Below, piece by piece: positions 1 through 7,953 of a DNA stretch of 64,000 nt. The stretch comes from Labedella phragmitis (GTDB taxonomy: Bacteria; Actinomycetota; Actinomycetes; Actinomycetales; Microbacteriaceae): contig NZ_RZNB01000001.1 in NCBI RefSeq assembly GCF_004078635.1, positions 248,001 through 312,000 of the forward strand, given 5' to 3'. The translations under genes and the position numbers were made by a program. The notes under the pieces are model-generated. The model was not told the DNA's origin and made no database searches. It worked only from the letters and a program-made list of their open reading frames with translations. Every line of letters begins with the position of its first letter. The first letter of the stretch is position 1.

Positions 1-1
1 G

Positions 2-1081
2 GGCGGGAAGCTCCTGCTGCCCGCCAACATCAACAACCTCATCCAGCAGAACGCGTACGTCCTGATCCTCGCCGTCGGCATGGTGATCGTGATCATCGCC
101 GGACACATCGACCTGTCCGTCGGCTCGGTCGTCGCCCTCGTCGGTGCGATCACGGCGATCGCGATCGTGCAGTGGGACCTTCCGTGGTGGGGCGCCGTCG
201 TCGTCGGCCTCCTCGTGGGCGCGCTCGTGGGGGTGTGGCAGGGCTTCTGGATCGCCTTCGTGGGCATACCGGCGTTCATCGTGACGCTCGCCGGCATGCT
301 CCTGTTCCGCGGTCTCACGCTCGTCCTCCTCACGGGCGGCACGATCAACGCCCTGCCGGAGGGCTTCGTCGCGATCGGCAAGGGGACGCTCCCTCAGCCC
401 TTCGGCACGATGCTCGGCGGCCACGACGTCATCACGCTCATCGCCGCGATCGTCGTCGTGATCGCGTTCGCCGCGTCACAGTGGCGCGCCCGTCGCAAGC
501 AGCTCTCGCTCGGACTCCCGGTCGAGCAGGGCGGAATCCTCGTACTGCGACTCGTGCTCACGAGCGTCGCGGTGCTGTTCTTCGCGTGGCTGCTGTCGGC
601 GCACCGTGGGCTGCCGATCATCCTCATCATCCTGTCGGTGCTGATCCTGCTGTACACGTTCGTGCTCAAGCGCACGGTGTTCGGTCGTCACGTCTACGCG
701 ATGGGCGGCAACCTCTTCGCTGCGCAGATGAGCGGTGTGAAGACGCAGTGGGTCAACTTCTTCATCTTCGTCAACATGGGCGTGCTCGCGGCGCTCGCCG
801 GAATCGTCACCGCGGCGCGAGCAGGCGGTGCGGTCGCGTCGGCCGGGAACATGTACGAACTCGACGCGATCGCCGCGGCCTTCATCGGCGGTGCCGCCGT
901 CACAGGTGGTGTGGGGACCGTGATCGGAGCGGTGATCGGTGCGATGATCATGGGTGTCCTCAACATGGGACTCTCGATCCTCTCCGTCGACTCGGCGTGG
1001 CAACAGGTCATCAAGGGCTTCGTGCTCCTTCTGGCCGTCGCTCTCGATGTCATCAGCAAGCGGAGGGGACCACGGATGTAG
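2..1081 (+). CDS. mmsB: Monosaccharide ABC transporter permease (MmsB/GguB/XylH type), 5' truncated
   Basis: This is the membrane subunit of a sugar importer of the ribose/xylose class (BPD_transp_2 family). The open frame runs in from the window edge at base 2, and residues before the first internal Met still match the family (PANINNLIQQNAYVLILAVG), so the true start lies outside. The signature GHIDLSVGSVVAL is present near base 105, followed by about eight further hydrophobic segments. A charged insert near bases 480-530 separates two membrane blocks, which is typical of the longer MmsB/GguB permeases. The gene ends 47 bp before a ROK regulator on the same strand. The ATPase and binding-protein genes should lie upstream. 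The sugar cannot be read from sequence; xylose, arabinose or galactose are likely. Confidence 0.85.
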   Translation, partial: GGKLLLPANINNLIQQNAYVLILAVGMVIVIIAGHIDLSVGSVVALVGAITAIAIVQWDLPWWGAVVVGLLVGALVGVWQGFWIAFVGIPAFIVTLAGMLLFRGLTLVLLTGGTINALPEGFVAIGKGTLPQPFGTMLGGHDVITLIAAIVVVIAFAASQWRARRKQLSLGLPVEQGGILVLRLVLTSVAVLFFAWLLSAHRGLPIILIILSVLILLYTFVLKRTVFGRHVYAMGGNLFAAQMSGVKTQWVNFFIFVNMGVLAALAGIVTAARAGGAVASAGNMYELDAIAAAFIGGAAVTGGVGTVIGAVIGAMIMGVLNMGLSILSVDSAWQQVIKGFVLLLAVALDVISKRRGPRM

Positions 1082-1128
1082 GGGGCCGGCCCCGAGCATC
1101 CCCCGCACGCGCTAGGAGAAGCCCGCCG

Positions 1129-2307
1129 ATGTCGATCAGCCCACGAGACGACGCTGCGCGGGCTGCTCCGACCGAACGTGGACCCTCGATGAACCTGTCG
1201 GCGATCCTCCGGCGCGTGCACCGCTCGGGCCCGGCGTCGCGAGCCGAGCTGACGCGCGAGACCGGGCTCAACCGGTCGACCATCTCGGGCCTCGTCGGCG
1301 AACTCGTGGAGCGGGGCCTCGCCGTGGAGGTCGAGCCGCGGTCGACGAAGCAGGTGGGTCGGCCGAGCCCCGTCGTGCAGGCGTCTCCCCACGTGCTCGC
1401 GGTCGCCCTCGTTCCCGAGGTCGACGCCGTGACGATCGGCCTCGTGTCGTTCGACCGCCAGGTGATCCGCCGCGTCCGGTTCGAGACCGAGTCGATCCCG
1501 TCGGTGCGCGAGGCCGTCGTGATCGCGCGGGCGCTCTTCGAGGGCATGCGCGACGGGTTGGAACCGGAGTACCGGATCGCGGGCATCGGCGTAGCGGTAC
1601 CGGGACTCGTCCGCGCGGTCGACGGCTTCGTGCGCTGGGCTCCGCACCTCGGTTGGCGCGACGAGCCGCTCGGCGCGCTCCTGGAGGAGGCGACCGGCTA
1701 CCCCGTGTTCGCGGCGAACGATGCGAACCTCGGTGCTCGAGCCGAGAACACCTTCGGCGCAGCCGCCGACGCGTCGCACATGCTCTACATGAACGGCGGT
1801 CCGAGCGGCATCGGCGGCGGGATCATCGTCAACGGCGAACTCGTCGGTGGCGCCGAGGGCTACGCGGGTGAGTTCGGGCACAACCGCGTCGCCGCGCCGA
1901 CGGATTCCGAGGCGACGGATGGGGAGCTCGAGGCGAGTGTGAGTCAGAACCGGCTGCTGTCGGTCCTCGGCTTGCGCAGCGCGAGCCTCGACGAGCTCGA
2001 GGACGCGCTGCTCGCCGACGAGCGACCGGAGGTGCGGGCGGAGGTGCACCGGCAGCTCGGCGTGCTGAGCGTCGGCGTCCGCAACATGATCAACATCCTG
2101 AACCCGGAGAAGGTCGTGCTGGGCGGCTTCCTCGGGGTGCTGTTCGACTTCGAGACCGACTACTTCCTCGACCTGCTCGCGGAGAACACGCTCGTGCCGT
2201 CGTGGGAGAGCGTCACGGTCGTGCGCGCCGAGCTCGGCTCGGACCTCCTCCTCGTCGGAGCCGCCGAGCTCGTCTTCGACGGCGTCATCGCCCGCGCCGA
2301 ACTCTGA
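1129..2307 (+). CDS. ROK-family transcriptional regulator without the zinc cysteines
   Basis: This 392-residue protein has an N-terminal winged helix-turn-helix (about residues 22-72, with LNRSTISGLVGELVERGL) and a C-terminal ROK sugar-kinase-like domain. ROK landmarks are the AGIGVAVPGLV strand (151-161), NDAN at 197-200 and GEFGH at 247-251. The usual CXCGXXGC zinc motif that follows GEFGH is missing: the stretch 252-269 contains no cysteine, though the terminal LE remains. The ATG at 1129 has AGGAGAA 9 nt upstream; an open frame without a better start continues further back. Its position directly after the sugar permease gene suggests it regulates that importer in response to a sugar (inference). 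Confidence 0.85.
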   Translation: MSISPRDDAARAAPTERGPSMNLSAILRRVHRSGPASRAELTRETGLNRSTISGLVGELVERGLAVEVEPRSTKQVGRPSPVVQASPHVLAVALVPEVDAVTIGLVSFDRQVIRRVRFETESIPSVREAVVIARALFEGMRDGLEPEYRIAGIGVAVPGLVRAVDGFVRWAPHLGWRDEPLGALLEEATGYPVFAANDANLGARAENTFGAAADASHMLYMNGGPSGIGGGIIVNGELVGGAEGYAGEFGHNRVAAPTDSEATDGELEASVSQNRLLSVLGLRSASLDELEDALLADERPEVRAEVHRQLGVLSVGVRNMINILNPEKVVLGGFLGVLFDFETDYFLDLLAENTLVPSWESVTVVRAELGSDLLLVGAAELVFDGVIARAEL

Positions 2308-2311
2308 CCAC

Positions 2312-2363
2312 CCTGAATATCCCCTCTGTGCGTGGAATCGCGTGCACAGAGGGGATTTTCAGG
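2312..2363. terminator. Long stem-loop between convergent genes
   Basis: Bases 2312-2331 and 2344-2363 are inverted copies with 19 of 20 positions paired and a 12-nt loop. The element lies between the ends of the ROK gene (2307) and the esterase gene (2383), so it probably terminates both. The stem is AT-richer than its surroundings and unusually long for a terminator. Confidence 0.75.
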
Positions 2364-2382
2364 GGGGTGAGGTGGGTGCGGG

Positions 2383-3345
2383 TCAGCCGAGGATGCGGCG
2401 GAAGAACGCCGCGGCCTCCTCGGCGTCGACCGGGCCACCGCCCTCGTGTCCGTTGTAACGCCAGATGGCGAGTTCGGTCGGGGCGGCCCAGGCGTTGCGC
2501 GCCGCCGTGACCGTGCTGGGAGGGCAAATCGGATCCATGAGGGCCGCGGAGAAACGGGCGGGCGCGGTCGCCCGCTTCGCGAAGTTCACACCATCGACGT
2601 AGGCGAGCACGTCGAGCGCCCGCTCGATGCCGTCGCGGTGCACGGCGAGATAGTCGGCGATCTCTCGATACGGGTACGCGTCGGTGATGCCCGACGCCCG
2701 CTCGATGTCGCAGAGGAACGGCACGTTCGGCGCAGCGGCCTTGACCCCGTGGTGGAGCGCGGCGGCCGCGATCGTGAGCGCGCCGCCCTGGCTGCCCCCG
2801 TACACCGCGAGCCGTTCCGGGTCGACGACGTCGAGCTCGAGCGCGGTGTCGACCGCGCGGACGGCGTCGGTGATGAGGCGGACGTAGTAGAGCGACTCCC
2901 GGCTCTCGATCCCGCGGGTGAGGAAGCCGGGGTAGTGCGGCCCGGCGCCGACAGGGTCGGCGGTGTCGCCGCGACTCCACGTCGACCCCTGGCCGCGCGT
3001 GTCCATGTAGAGATGGGCGAACCCGGCCGAGGCCCAGAAGAGGTTCTCCGTCGGCCGACCGCGACCGCCGCCGTAGCCGATGAACTCGACGACGGCGGGA
3101 AGCGGCCCTTCCGCACCCGCCGGCGTCCGAAGCCAGGCGCGGATCGGCTGGCCGTCGAACCCTGTGAACGTCACGTCGAACACGTCGATGGTCGCGAGCC
3201 CGGCGTCGATCCGCTCCAACCGCGGCGGAGCGGCCGCGGCTCGAGCCCGCTCGACCGTCTCCGCCCAGAAGGCGTCGAAGTCGTGCGGCTCGCGAACGCT
3301 GCTCGTGAACGCGAGCAACGCGTCGCCCGTGAGGTCGGTGTACAT
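2383..3345 (-). CDS. Acetylxylan esterase / cephalosporin-C deacetylase (CE7)
   Basis: This is a cytoplasmic-type alpha/beta hydrolase that removes acetyl groups from xylo-oligosaccharides. The 320 residues equal the usual CE7 length, and there is no signal peptide. The nucleophile elbow GGSQGG puts the serine at residue 185; Asp271 (in MDPICPPS) and His300 (in GHEGGG) complete the triad, matching the spacing in Bacillus subtilis Cah. The family's RGQG motif is at 117-120. The start at 3345 has AAGGGGA upstream; an open frame without a better start continues further up. It is divergent from a LacI regulator and next to a xylosidase/ABC operon, so it probably deacetylates imported oligosaccharides (inference). 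Confidence 0.9.
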   Translation of the reverse strand: MYTDLTGDALLAFTSSVREPHDFDAFWAETVERARAAAAPPRLERIDAGLATIDVFDVTFTGFDGQPIRAWLRTPAGAEGPLPAVVEFIGYGGGRGRPTENLFWASAGFAHLYMDTRGQGSTWSRGDTADPVGAGPHYPGFLTRGIESRESLYYVRLITDAVRAVDTALELDVVDPERLAVYGGSQGGALTIAAAALHHGVKAAAPNVPFLCDIERASGITDAYPYREIADYLAVHRDGIERALDVLAYVDGVNFAKRATAPARFSAALMDPICPPSTVTAARNAWAAPTELAIWRYNGHEGGGPVDAEEAAAFFRRILG

Positions 3346-3419
3346 GCTGGTCCCCTTCGTCGTCGAACCGCTCGCCAGGCTACCGGGACACGCGTTTGTT
3401 GTCCCAATCCACATATGTG

Positions 3420-3448
3420 TTGTGCTCGCGAGAATCGTCACGTATGGT
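3420..3448 (+). promoter_or_regulatory. Putative sigma-70-type promoter for the lacI-type gene
   Basis: TTGTGC (3420-3425) and TATGGT (3443-3448) are separated by exactly 17 bp and face the LacI-type gene at 3568. A further palindrome, CACATATGTG (3410-3419), abuts the -35 hexamer and may serve the divergent esterase promoter. Confidence 0.5.
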
Positions 3449-3462
3449 GGCCTCAGCGATCG

Positions 3463-3476
3463 TCGAAGCGTTTCAA
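3463..3476. promoter_or_regulatory. LacI-type operator, imperfect copy
   Basis: TCGAAGCGTTTCAA matches 12 of 14 positions of the perfect palindrome at 4620-4633. It lies about 15 bp downstream of the proposed -10 at 3443-3448, a position suited to autorepression. Confidence 0.6.
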
Positions 3477-3567
3477 CGATTCGCACCGCGGACGGCAGAA
3501 CAGCGCGCCGTCCCTCCCCGAACCAGACGGTCACCCGACCACCCCGGCAACAGACAACGGAGTCGCC

Positions 3568-4581
3568 ATGGCAACCATTCACGACGTCGCTCGTGCTGCC
3601 GGTGTCTCCATCAGTACCGTCTCGTACGCGCTGAGCGGCAAACGATCGATCGCCGACAGCACGCGCCGCCGGGTCGCCGACGCGGCGCTCTCCCTGGGCT
3701 ACGAACCGCACGCCGGCGCCCGGATGCTGGCCGGTACTCGGACGCAGATCTTCGCGGTCACCGCCCCGCTGCGGCACGACACCTACGCCCCCGCGCACAT
3801 GGCATTCGTCCTCGCCGTGGCCACGGCCGCGCGCCGTCACGACTACGACATCCTCCTGCTCACCGAGGACGAGGCGACCAAGGGGCTTTCGCGCGTCGCG
3901 TCCAGCCGGCTCGTCGACGGCGTCATCGTCCTCGACGTCTCCGTGAAGGACGAGCGCATCGCCCTCGCCCGCACGCTCGGGGTGCCGACCGTCGTGATCG
4001 GTATCCCCGAGGACCCCGACGGTCTCGCGTGCGTCGACCTCGACTTCGAGGCGGCCACGCGACTCGCCGTCGACACGCTCACCGACCGGGGGCACCGCCG
4101 CTTCGCGCTCCTCGGCCACCCCGACGAGATCTACGAGCGCGGCTCCAACTTCCCGATCCGCGTCCGCGACACCTTCACGGCGTACGCCGCGGAGCAGGGA
4201 CTCGACGGCCGCTTCCTCACGAGCGAGACGGACAGCGCCGCCGTCCGCGCGACCGTCGACGCTCTGCTCGATTCACCGGAGCCGCCCACGGCGCTCCTCA
4301 TGCACTCGCAGGAGTCGGTGCAGGCCACCGTGCTCGACCACGTGCGCGAGCGCGGCGTCTCCGTCCCCGACGACCTGTCGGTCATCTCCGTCGGCTCGAC
4401 CTTCGACACGACCAGATTCTCCCCGGCTCTCGACGTCATCCCTCTTCTGCCGCACGCCACGTGTGACGCCGCAGTGGACATGCTCGTCGCAGCCCTCCCC
4501 GAACCGCCCGAACCGCGCGTCCAGTACGTCGCCCCGGAGTACCGAGCCAACGGCTCGATCGCCCCGGTCCCCGCCCCCTGA
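3568..4581 (+). CDS. LacI-family transcriptional regulator (xylo-oligosaccharide operon)
   Basis: This 337-residue repressor has an N-terminal LacI helix-turn-helix (residues 3-50: TIHDVARAAGVSISTVSYAL) with the hinge helix PHAGARMLAG, then a periplasmic-binding-protein-like ligand domain (about 60-325). The ATG at 3568 is preceded by a weak GGAG; it is the start because the helix-turn-helix begins at residue 3. The gene sits between the esterase (divergent) and the binding-protein/permease/xylosidase genes (same strand). Near-identical 14-bp palindromes upstream of it and upstream of the transport operon make it the likely local repressor, probably released by a xylose-containing oligosaccharide (inference). 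Confidence 0.9.
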   Translation: MATIHDVARAAGVSISTVSYALSGKRSIADSTRRRVADAALSLGYEPHAGARMLAGTRTQIFAVTAPLRHDTYAPAHMAFVLAVATAARRHDYDILLLTEDEATKGLSRVASSRLVDGVIVLDVSVKDERIALARTLGVPTVVIGIPEDPDGLACVDLDFEAATRLAVDTLTDRGHRRFALLGHPDEIYERGSNFPIRVRDTFTAYAAEQGLDGRFLTSETDSAAVRATVDALLDSPEPPTALLMHSQESVQATVLDHVRERGVSVPDDLSVISVGSTFDTTRFSPALDVIPLLPHATCDAAVDMLVAALPEPPEPRVQYVAPEYRANGSIAPVPAP

Positions 4582-4619
4582 CCATCACGACCCCGGGAAT
4601 CACCGGCGTCTTCGTTCGA

Positions 4620-4633
4620 TCGAAGCGCTTCGA
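4620..4633. promoter_or_regulatory. LacI-type operator of the transport operon
   Basis: TCGAAGCGCTTCGA is a perfect 14-bp palindrome with the central CG typical of LacI-family sites. It is 68 bp before the binding-protein gene start and shares 12 of 14 bases with 3463-3476. Confidence 0.7.
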
Positions 4634-4701
4634 CCCCTGCACGACCGGCGTGCGGTGCGCCGCCTGAAACACCGCATTTTCTCCAGAGAGGTAGGAAAAA
4701 A

Positions 4702-6000
4702 ATGAAGCACAGCAAGAAACTGATGGGAGTGGCGGTCCTCGCGGCCGGCGCCCTCGCCCTGTCCGGCTGCTCGAGCAGCGGCAACGGCGGAGGCGGGGAC
4801 GACAACGTCCTCACGCTGTGGCACTTCGAGAGCGAGACGAGCGCGATGGGTATCGCGTGGGACGAGGCCATCAAGACGTTCGAGGAGGAGACCGGCGCGA
4901 CCGTGGAGTTCGAGGCCAAGGCGTTCGAGCAGATCCGCTCGACCGCGAGCCAGGTCCTCAACTCCGACGAGGCTCCCGACATCCTGGAGTACAACAAGGG
5001 CAACGCGACCGCCGGCCTCCTCGCGAGCCAGGGTCTCCTCGCTCCGCTCGATGACGCGGTCGAGGAGTACGGCTGGGACGACATGCTCGCTCCGTCGCTC
5101 CAGACGACCGCTCGCTACGACGAGCAGGGCGTCATGGGCTCGGGGAGCTACTACGGCATCCCGAACTACGGCGAGTTCGTGGAGGTGTACTACAACAAGG
5201 ACGCCTTCGCGGAGGCCGGCCTCGAGATCCCGACCACGATGGCCGAGTTCGAGACCGTCATGCAGGCCTTCGTCGACAAGGGCGTCACGCCCCTCGCCGA
5301 GTCGGCCGCGGAGTACCCGCTCGGTCAGCTCTGGTACCAGCTCGCGCTGTCGCAGGCCGATCGCGACTTCGTCGACGCGTACCAGCTCTACACCGACGAC
5401 GTCGACTTCGAGGGTCCGGAGATCACCTACGCGACCGAGACCGTGAAGGACTGGACCGACAAGGGCTTCATCAGCGCCGACTCGACCGGCCTCAAGGCGG
5501 AGGACGCGGGCACGTCGTTCATCAACGGCACCTACCCGATCTTCTTCTCGGGCAGCTGGTGGCACAACCGCTTCACGACCGAGATTACCGACTTCGACTT
5601 CGGGACCTTCCTGTTCCCCGAGTCGGAGATGGCTCCCGGTTCGGCCGGGAACATGTGGGTCATCCCGGAGCGCGCTCAGAACAAGGAGCTCGCCGAGCAG
5701 TTCATCGACATCACGATGCGCCCGGAGATCCAGGCCCTCATCGGCAACAACGGCGGCGTGCCCGTCGCCGCCGACCCCGCCGACATCACCGACGAGAAGA
5801 GCGCGGAGCTGATCGCGAACTTCAACACGCTCACCGAGCGCGACGGCATCGCCTTCTACCCCGACTGGCCCACGCCGACGTTCTACGACGAGCTCAACGC
5901 GGGACTGCAGGAGCTGCTCAACGGCACGAAGAGCCCGACCGAGGTGCAGCAGCAGCTCGGTGAGAACTATCAGAGCGGCGTCGACGACATCGTCGGCTGA
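4702..6000 (+). CDS. Sugar ABC transporter substrate-binding lipoprotein (family 1)
   Basis: This 432-residue extracellular solute-binding protein would capture an oligosaccharide outside the membrane for the two permeases that follow. A lipoprotein signal peptide ends in LSGC, with the acylated cysteine at residue 23, followed by a Ser/Gly-rich linker. The mature part has the family-1 fold signs NVLTLWHFES near residue 35 and a Trp-rich C-terminal ligand region (FYPDWPTPTFYDELN). AGGTAGG is well placed before the ATG. It is the first gene of an operon with the permeases and the xylosidase and has a LacI-type operator upstream. A xyloglucan or xylan fragment is the expected ligand, inferred from the neighbouring enzymes. 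Confidence 0.92.
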   Translation: MKHSKKLMGVAVLAAGALALSGCSSSGNGGGGDDNVLTLWHFESETSAMGIAWDEAIKTFEEETGATVEFEAKAFEQIRSTASQVLNSDEAPDILEYNKGNATAGLLASQGLLAPLDDAVEEYGWDDMLAPSLQTTARYDEQGVMGSGSYYGIPNYGEFVEVYYNKDAFAEAGLEIPTTMAEFETVMQAFVDKGVTPLAESAAEYPLGQLWYQLALSQADRDFVDAYQLYTDDVDFEGPEITYATETVKDWTDKGFISADSTGLKAEDAGTSFINGTYPIFFSGSWWHNRFTTEITDFDFGTFLFPESEMAPGSAGNMWVIPERAQNKELAEQFIDITMRPEIQALIGNNGGVPVAADPADITDEKSAELIANFNTLTERDGIAFYPDWPTPTFYDELNAGLQELLNGTKSPTEVQQQLGENYQSGVDDIVG

Positions 6001-6016
6001 CCCTCACTGAAGAACC

Positions 6017-6047
6017 GGTGGGCCGTGGACGCGTTCCACGGCCCACC
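6017..6047 (+). promoter_or_regulatory. Intra-operon hairpin after the binding-protein gene
   Basis: A perfect 13-bp stem (6017-6029 with 6035-6047) encloses a 5-nt loop between the binding-protein stop and the first permease start. No U-tract follows. Such hairpins commonly protect the upstream mRNA segment or partly terminate it, so more binding protein than permease is made (inference). Confidence 0.65.
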
Positions 6048-6074
6048 GCACCAGGAGATGACGAAGGACACACC

Positions 6075-7031
6075 ATGACCACCCTCACCCCGGCGCCCCC
6101 CAAGCGCCGCCCCGGCTCGGAGAGCCTGATCCCGGGAACGCGCAGCCGAACGTTCTGGGTGTACCTCATCCCCGGTCTCGCCCTCCTGACCCTCGTCATC
6201 ATCGTTCCCCTCGTGTGGAACGTGTACTTGACGTTCACGTCGTACCGGGGGATCCGCCCGCCGGAGTGGATCGGACTCGAGAACTGGGAGAAGCTCGCCG
6301 GCGACGCGACGTTCTGGACCTCGTTCGCGAACTCGATCGCGATGATCCTCGCGATGGTGGTCGTCCCGACGCTCCTCGGCCTCGTGCTCGCGGCGGTGCT
6401 CTTCGACCTCGTCGGACGGAAGTTCGGCGGTAAGCTCGCGAGCTTCTTCCGCGCCACCTACTACCTCCCGCAGATCCTCCCGGCCGTCATCGCGGCGATC
6501 GTCATCGGCTGGATCCTCCGGCCGCAGGACGGTGCGCTCAACACGATCCTCGAATCGGTCGGGCTCGGTGGTCTCGCCCACAACTGGCTCGGCAGCCCGG
6601 ACACGGCGCTCGTGAGCCTCATGGTCATCCTCGTGTGGGTGCAGATCGGCTACCCGGTCGTCATCTTCATGGCCGCTCTCCAGCGCGTCGACCCCGAGCT
6701 CTACGAAGCCGCCGAACTCGACGGCGCCAACTGGTTCCAGCGGTTCCAGGCCATCACCGTCTCGATCATCCGCCCCGAGATCTTCGTCGTCGTCCTCACG
6801 GGGACGATCGCGGCGCTCAAGGTCTTCGGTCCCGTCTACACGCTCACGCGCGGCGGACCCGGCGACTCCACGATCGTGCCGGCGTACTACGCCTACAGCG
6901 AGTTCTTCCAGTCACAGCAGGTGGGCTACGGCGCGACGATCGCGACCGCCCTCACCATCGTCATCGCGATCGTCTCGGTGGTCTTCATCATCGTCCAGCG
7001 TCGCCTCGAGAAGCAGGAGGAGGCGCGATGA
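6075..7031 (+). CDS. Sugar ABC transporter permease (MalF-like)
   Basis: This 318-residue inner-membrane subunit has about six transmembrane segments, the first at FWVYLIPGLALLTLVIIVPL. The EAA loop that docks onto the ATPase is present near residue 211 (EAAELDGANWFQRF). Spacing from an AAGGA element supports the ATG at 6075; an upstream extension is in frame but would run through the hairpin at 6017-6047. Its stop overlaps the next permease start by 4 bp (ATGA), so the two are translationally coupled. No ATPase gene is in the operon, so a shared MsiK-type ATPase encoded elsewhere is likely, as is common in actinobacteria. Confidence 0.93.
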   Translation: MTTLTPAPPKRRPGSESLIPGTRSRTFWVYLIPGLALLTLVIIVPLVWNVYLTFTSYRGIRPPEWIGLENWEKLAGDATFWTSFANSIAMILAMVVVPTLLGLVLAAVLFDLVGRKFGGKLASFFRATYYLPQILPAVIAAIVIGWILRPQDGALNTILESVGLGGLAHNWLGSPDTALVSLMVILVWVQIGYPVVIFMAALQRVDPELYEAAELDGANWFQRFQAITVSIIRPEIFVVVLTGTIAALKVFGPVYTLTRGGPGDSTIVPAYYAYSEFFQSQQVGYGATIATALTIVIAIVSVVFIIVQRRLEKQEEAR

Positions 7032-7951
7032 CGACATCGACCCTCGACACCACCGCGATCGTCACGGGGACGGAACCCGGCTCGCGCGCGGCGCGGAAGA
7101 AGCGGCCGGTATCGCGCCGTCCCGGAGCGAAGAAGACCGCGGGCGACTGGGTCGTCCTCGGTTTCGCGATCCTCATCGGGCTGCTCATCGCCGCCCCGAT
7201 CCTGCTGATCCTGCTCAACTCGTTCAAGTCGCCGTCCGACTACGCCTCGAACGGTCCGCTCTCCGTGCCGCAGTCGCTCTACACCGACGGCATCGTCGCC
7301 TTCTGGGAGCGCGTGGACTTCCCGGTGAAGCTGTGGAACAGCATTTTCATCAGCGGGGTCGTCGCTCTCGGCGCCGTCGCGATCTCCGTCCTCAATGCCT
7401 TCGCGCTCGGCATCGGACGGGTCAAGGGACGCACGTGGATCGTCGTCCTCATCCTGCTCGCGAACATGCTGCCCCAGGAGGTTCTGCTCTACCCGCTCTA
7501 CTTCATGTTCAAGGAGGTGGGCCTCTACGACAACACGTGGAGCGTCATCATCATCTTCATCGTGATCCAGAGCGCGTTCGGCACCTACCTGCTCGCGTCG
7601 GTCTACGGCACCTTCCCCAAGGAGGTGCTCGAGGCCGCGGCTCTCGACGGGGCCGGCAAGTGGCGCATCCTCACGAGCGTCGTGTTCCCGATCTCGCGCC
7701 CCACCCTCAGCGTTCTGCTGATCTTCTTCTTCATCTGGACCTGGAACGAGTTCCTCATCCCGCTCACGTTCCTCGTCTCGAACGCCAACCAGACGGTCCC
7801 GGTCGCCATCGCCTCGCTGCAGGGCGACCGTCTCATGGACGTGACCACCACGAGTGCGTCAGCGCTGCTCGGTCTCATCCCGACGCTGGTGTTCTTCCTC
7901 ATCTTCCAACGCACCCTCACTCGGGGCATCACCGCAGGAGCAGTCAAGTAG
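7028..7951 (+). CDS. Sugar ABC transporter permease (MalG-like)
   Basis: This 307-residue partner permease has a basic, probably cytosolic, N-terminus of about 45 residues before the first membrane segment (WVVLGFAILIGLLIAAPILL). It has six predicted membrane segments and the EAA motif near residue 202 (EAAALDGAGKWRI). It overlaps the preceding permease by ATGA and ends 2 bp before the xylosidase start. With the upstream permease it forms the channel of the oligosaccharide importer. Confidence 0.93.
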   Translation: MTTSTLDTTAIVTGTEPGSRAARKKRPVSRRPGAKKTAGDWVVLGFAILIGLLIAAPILLILLNSFKSPSDYASNGPLSVPQSLYTDGIVAFWERVDFPVKLWNSIFISGVVALGAVAISVLNAFALGIGRVKGRTWIVVLILLANMLPQEVLLYPLYFMFKEVGLYDNTWSVIIIFIVIQSAFGTYLLASVYGTFPKEVLEAAALDGAGKWRILTSVVFPISRPTLSVLLIFFFIWTWNEFLIPLTFLVSNANQTVPVAIASLQGDRLMDVTTTSASALLGLIPTLVFFLIFQRTLTRGITAGAVK

Positions 7952-7953
7952 TC

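Noticed and set aside
172-1128. In-frame upstream extension of the ROK regulator
   Set aside because: It overlaps the sugar permease in another frame and is Arg-rich without family similarity; the ATG at 1129 has a good ribosome site.
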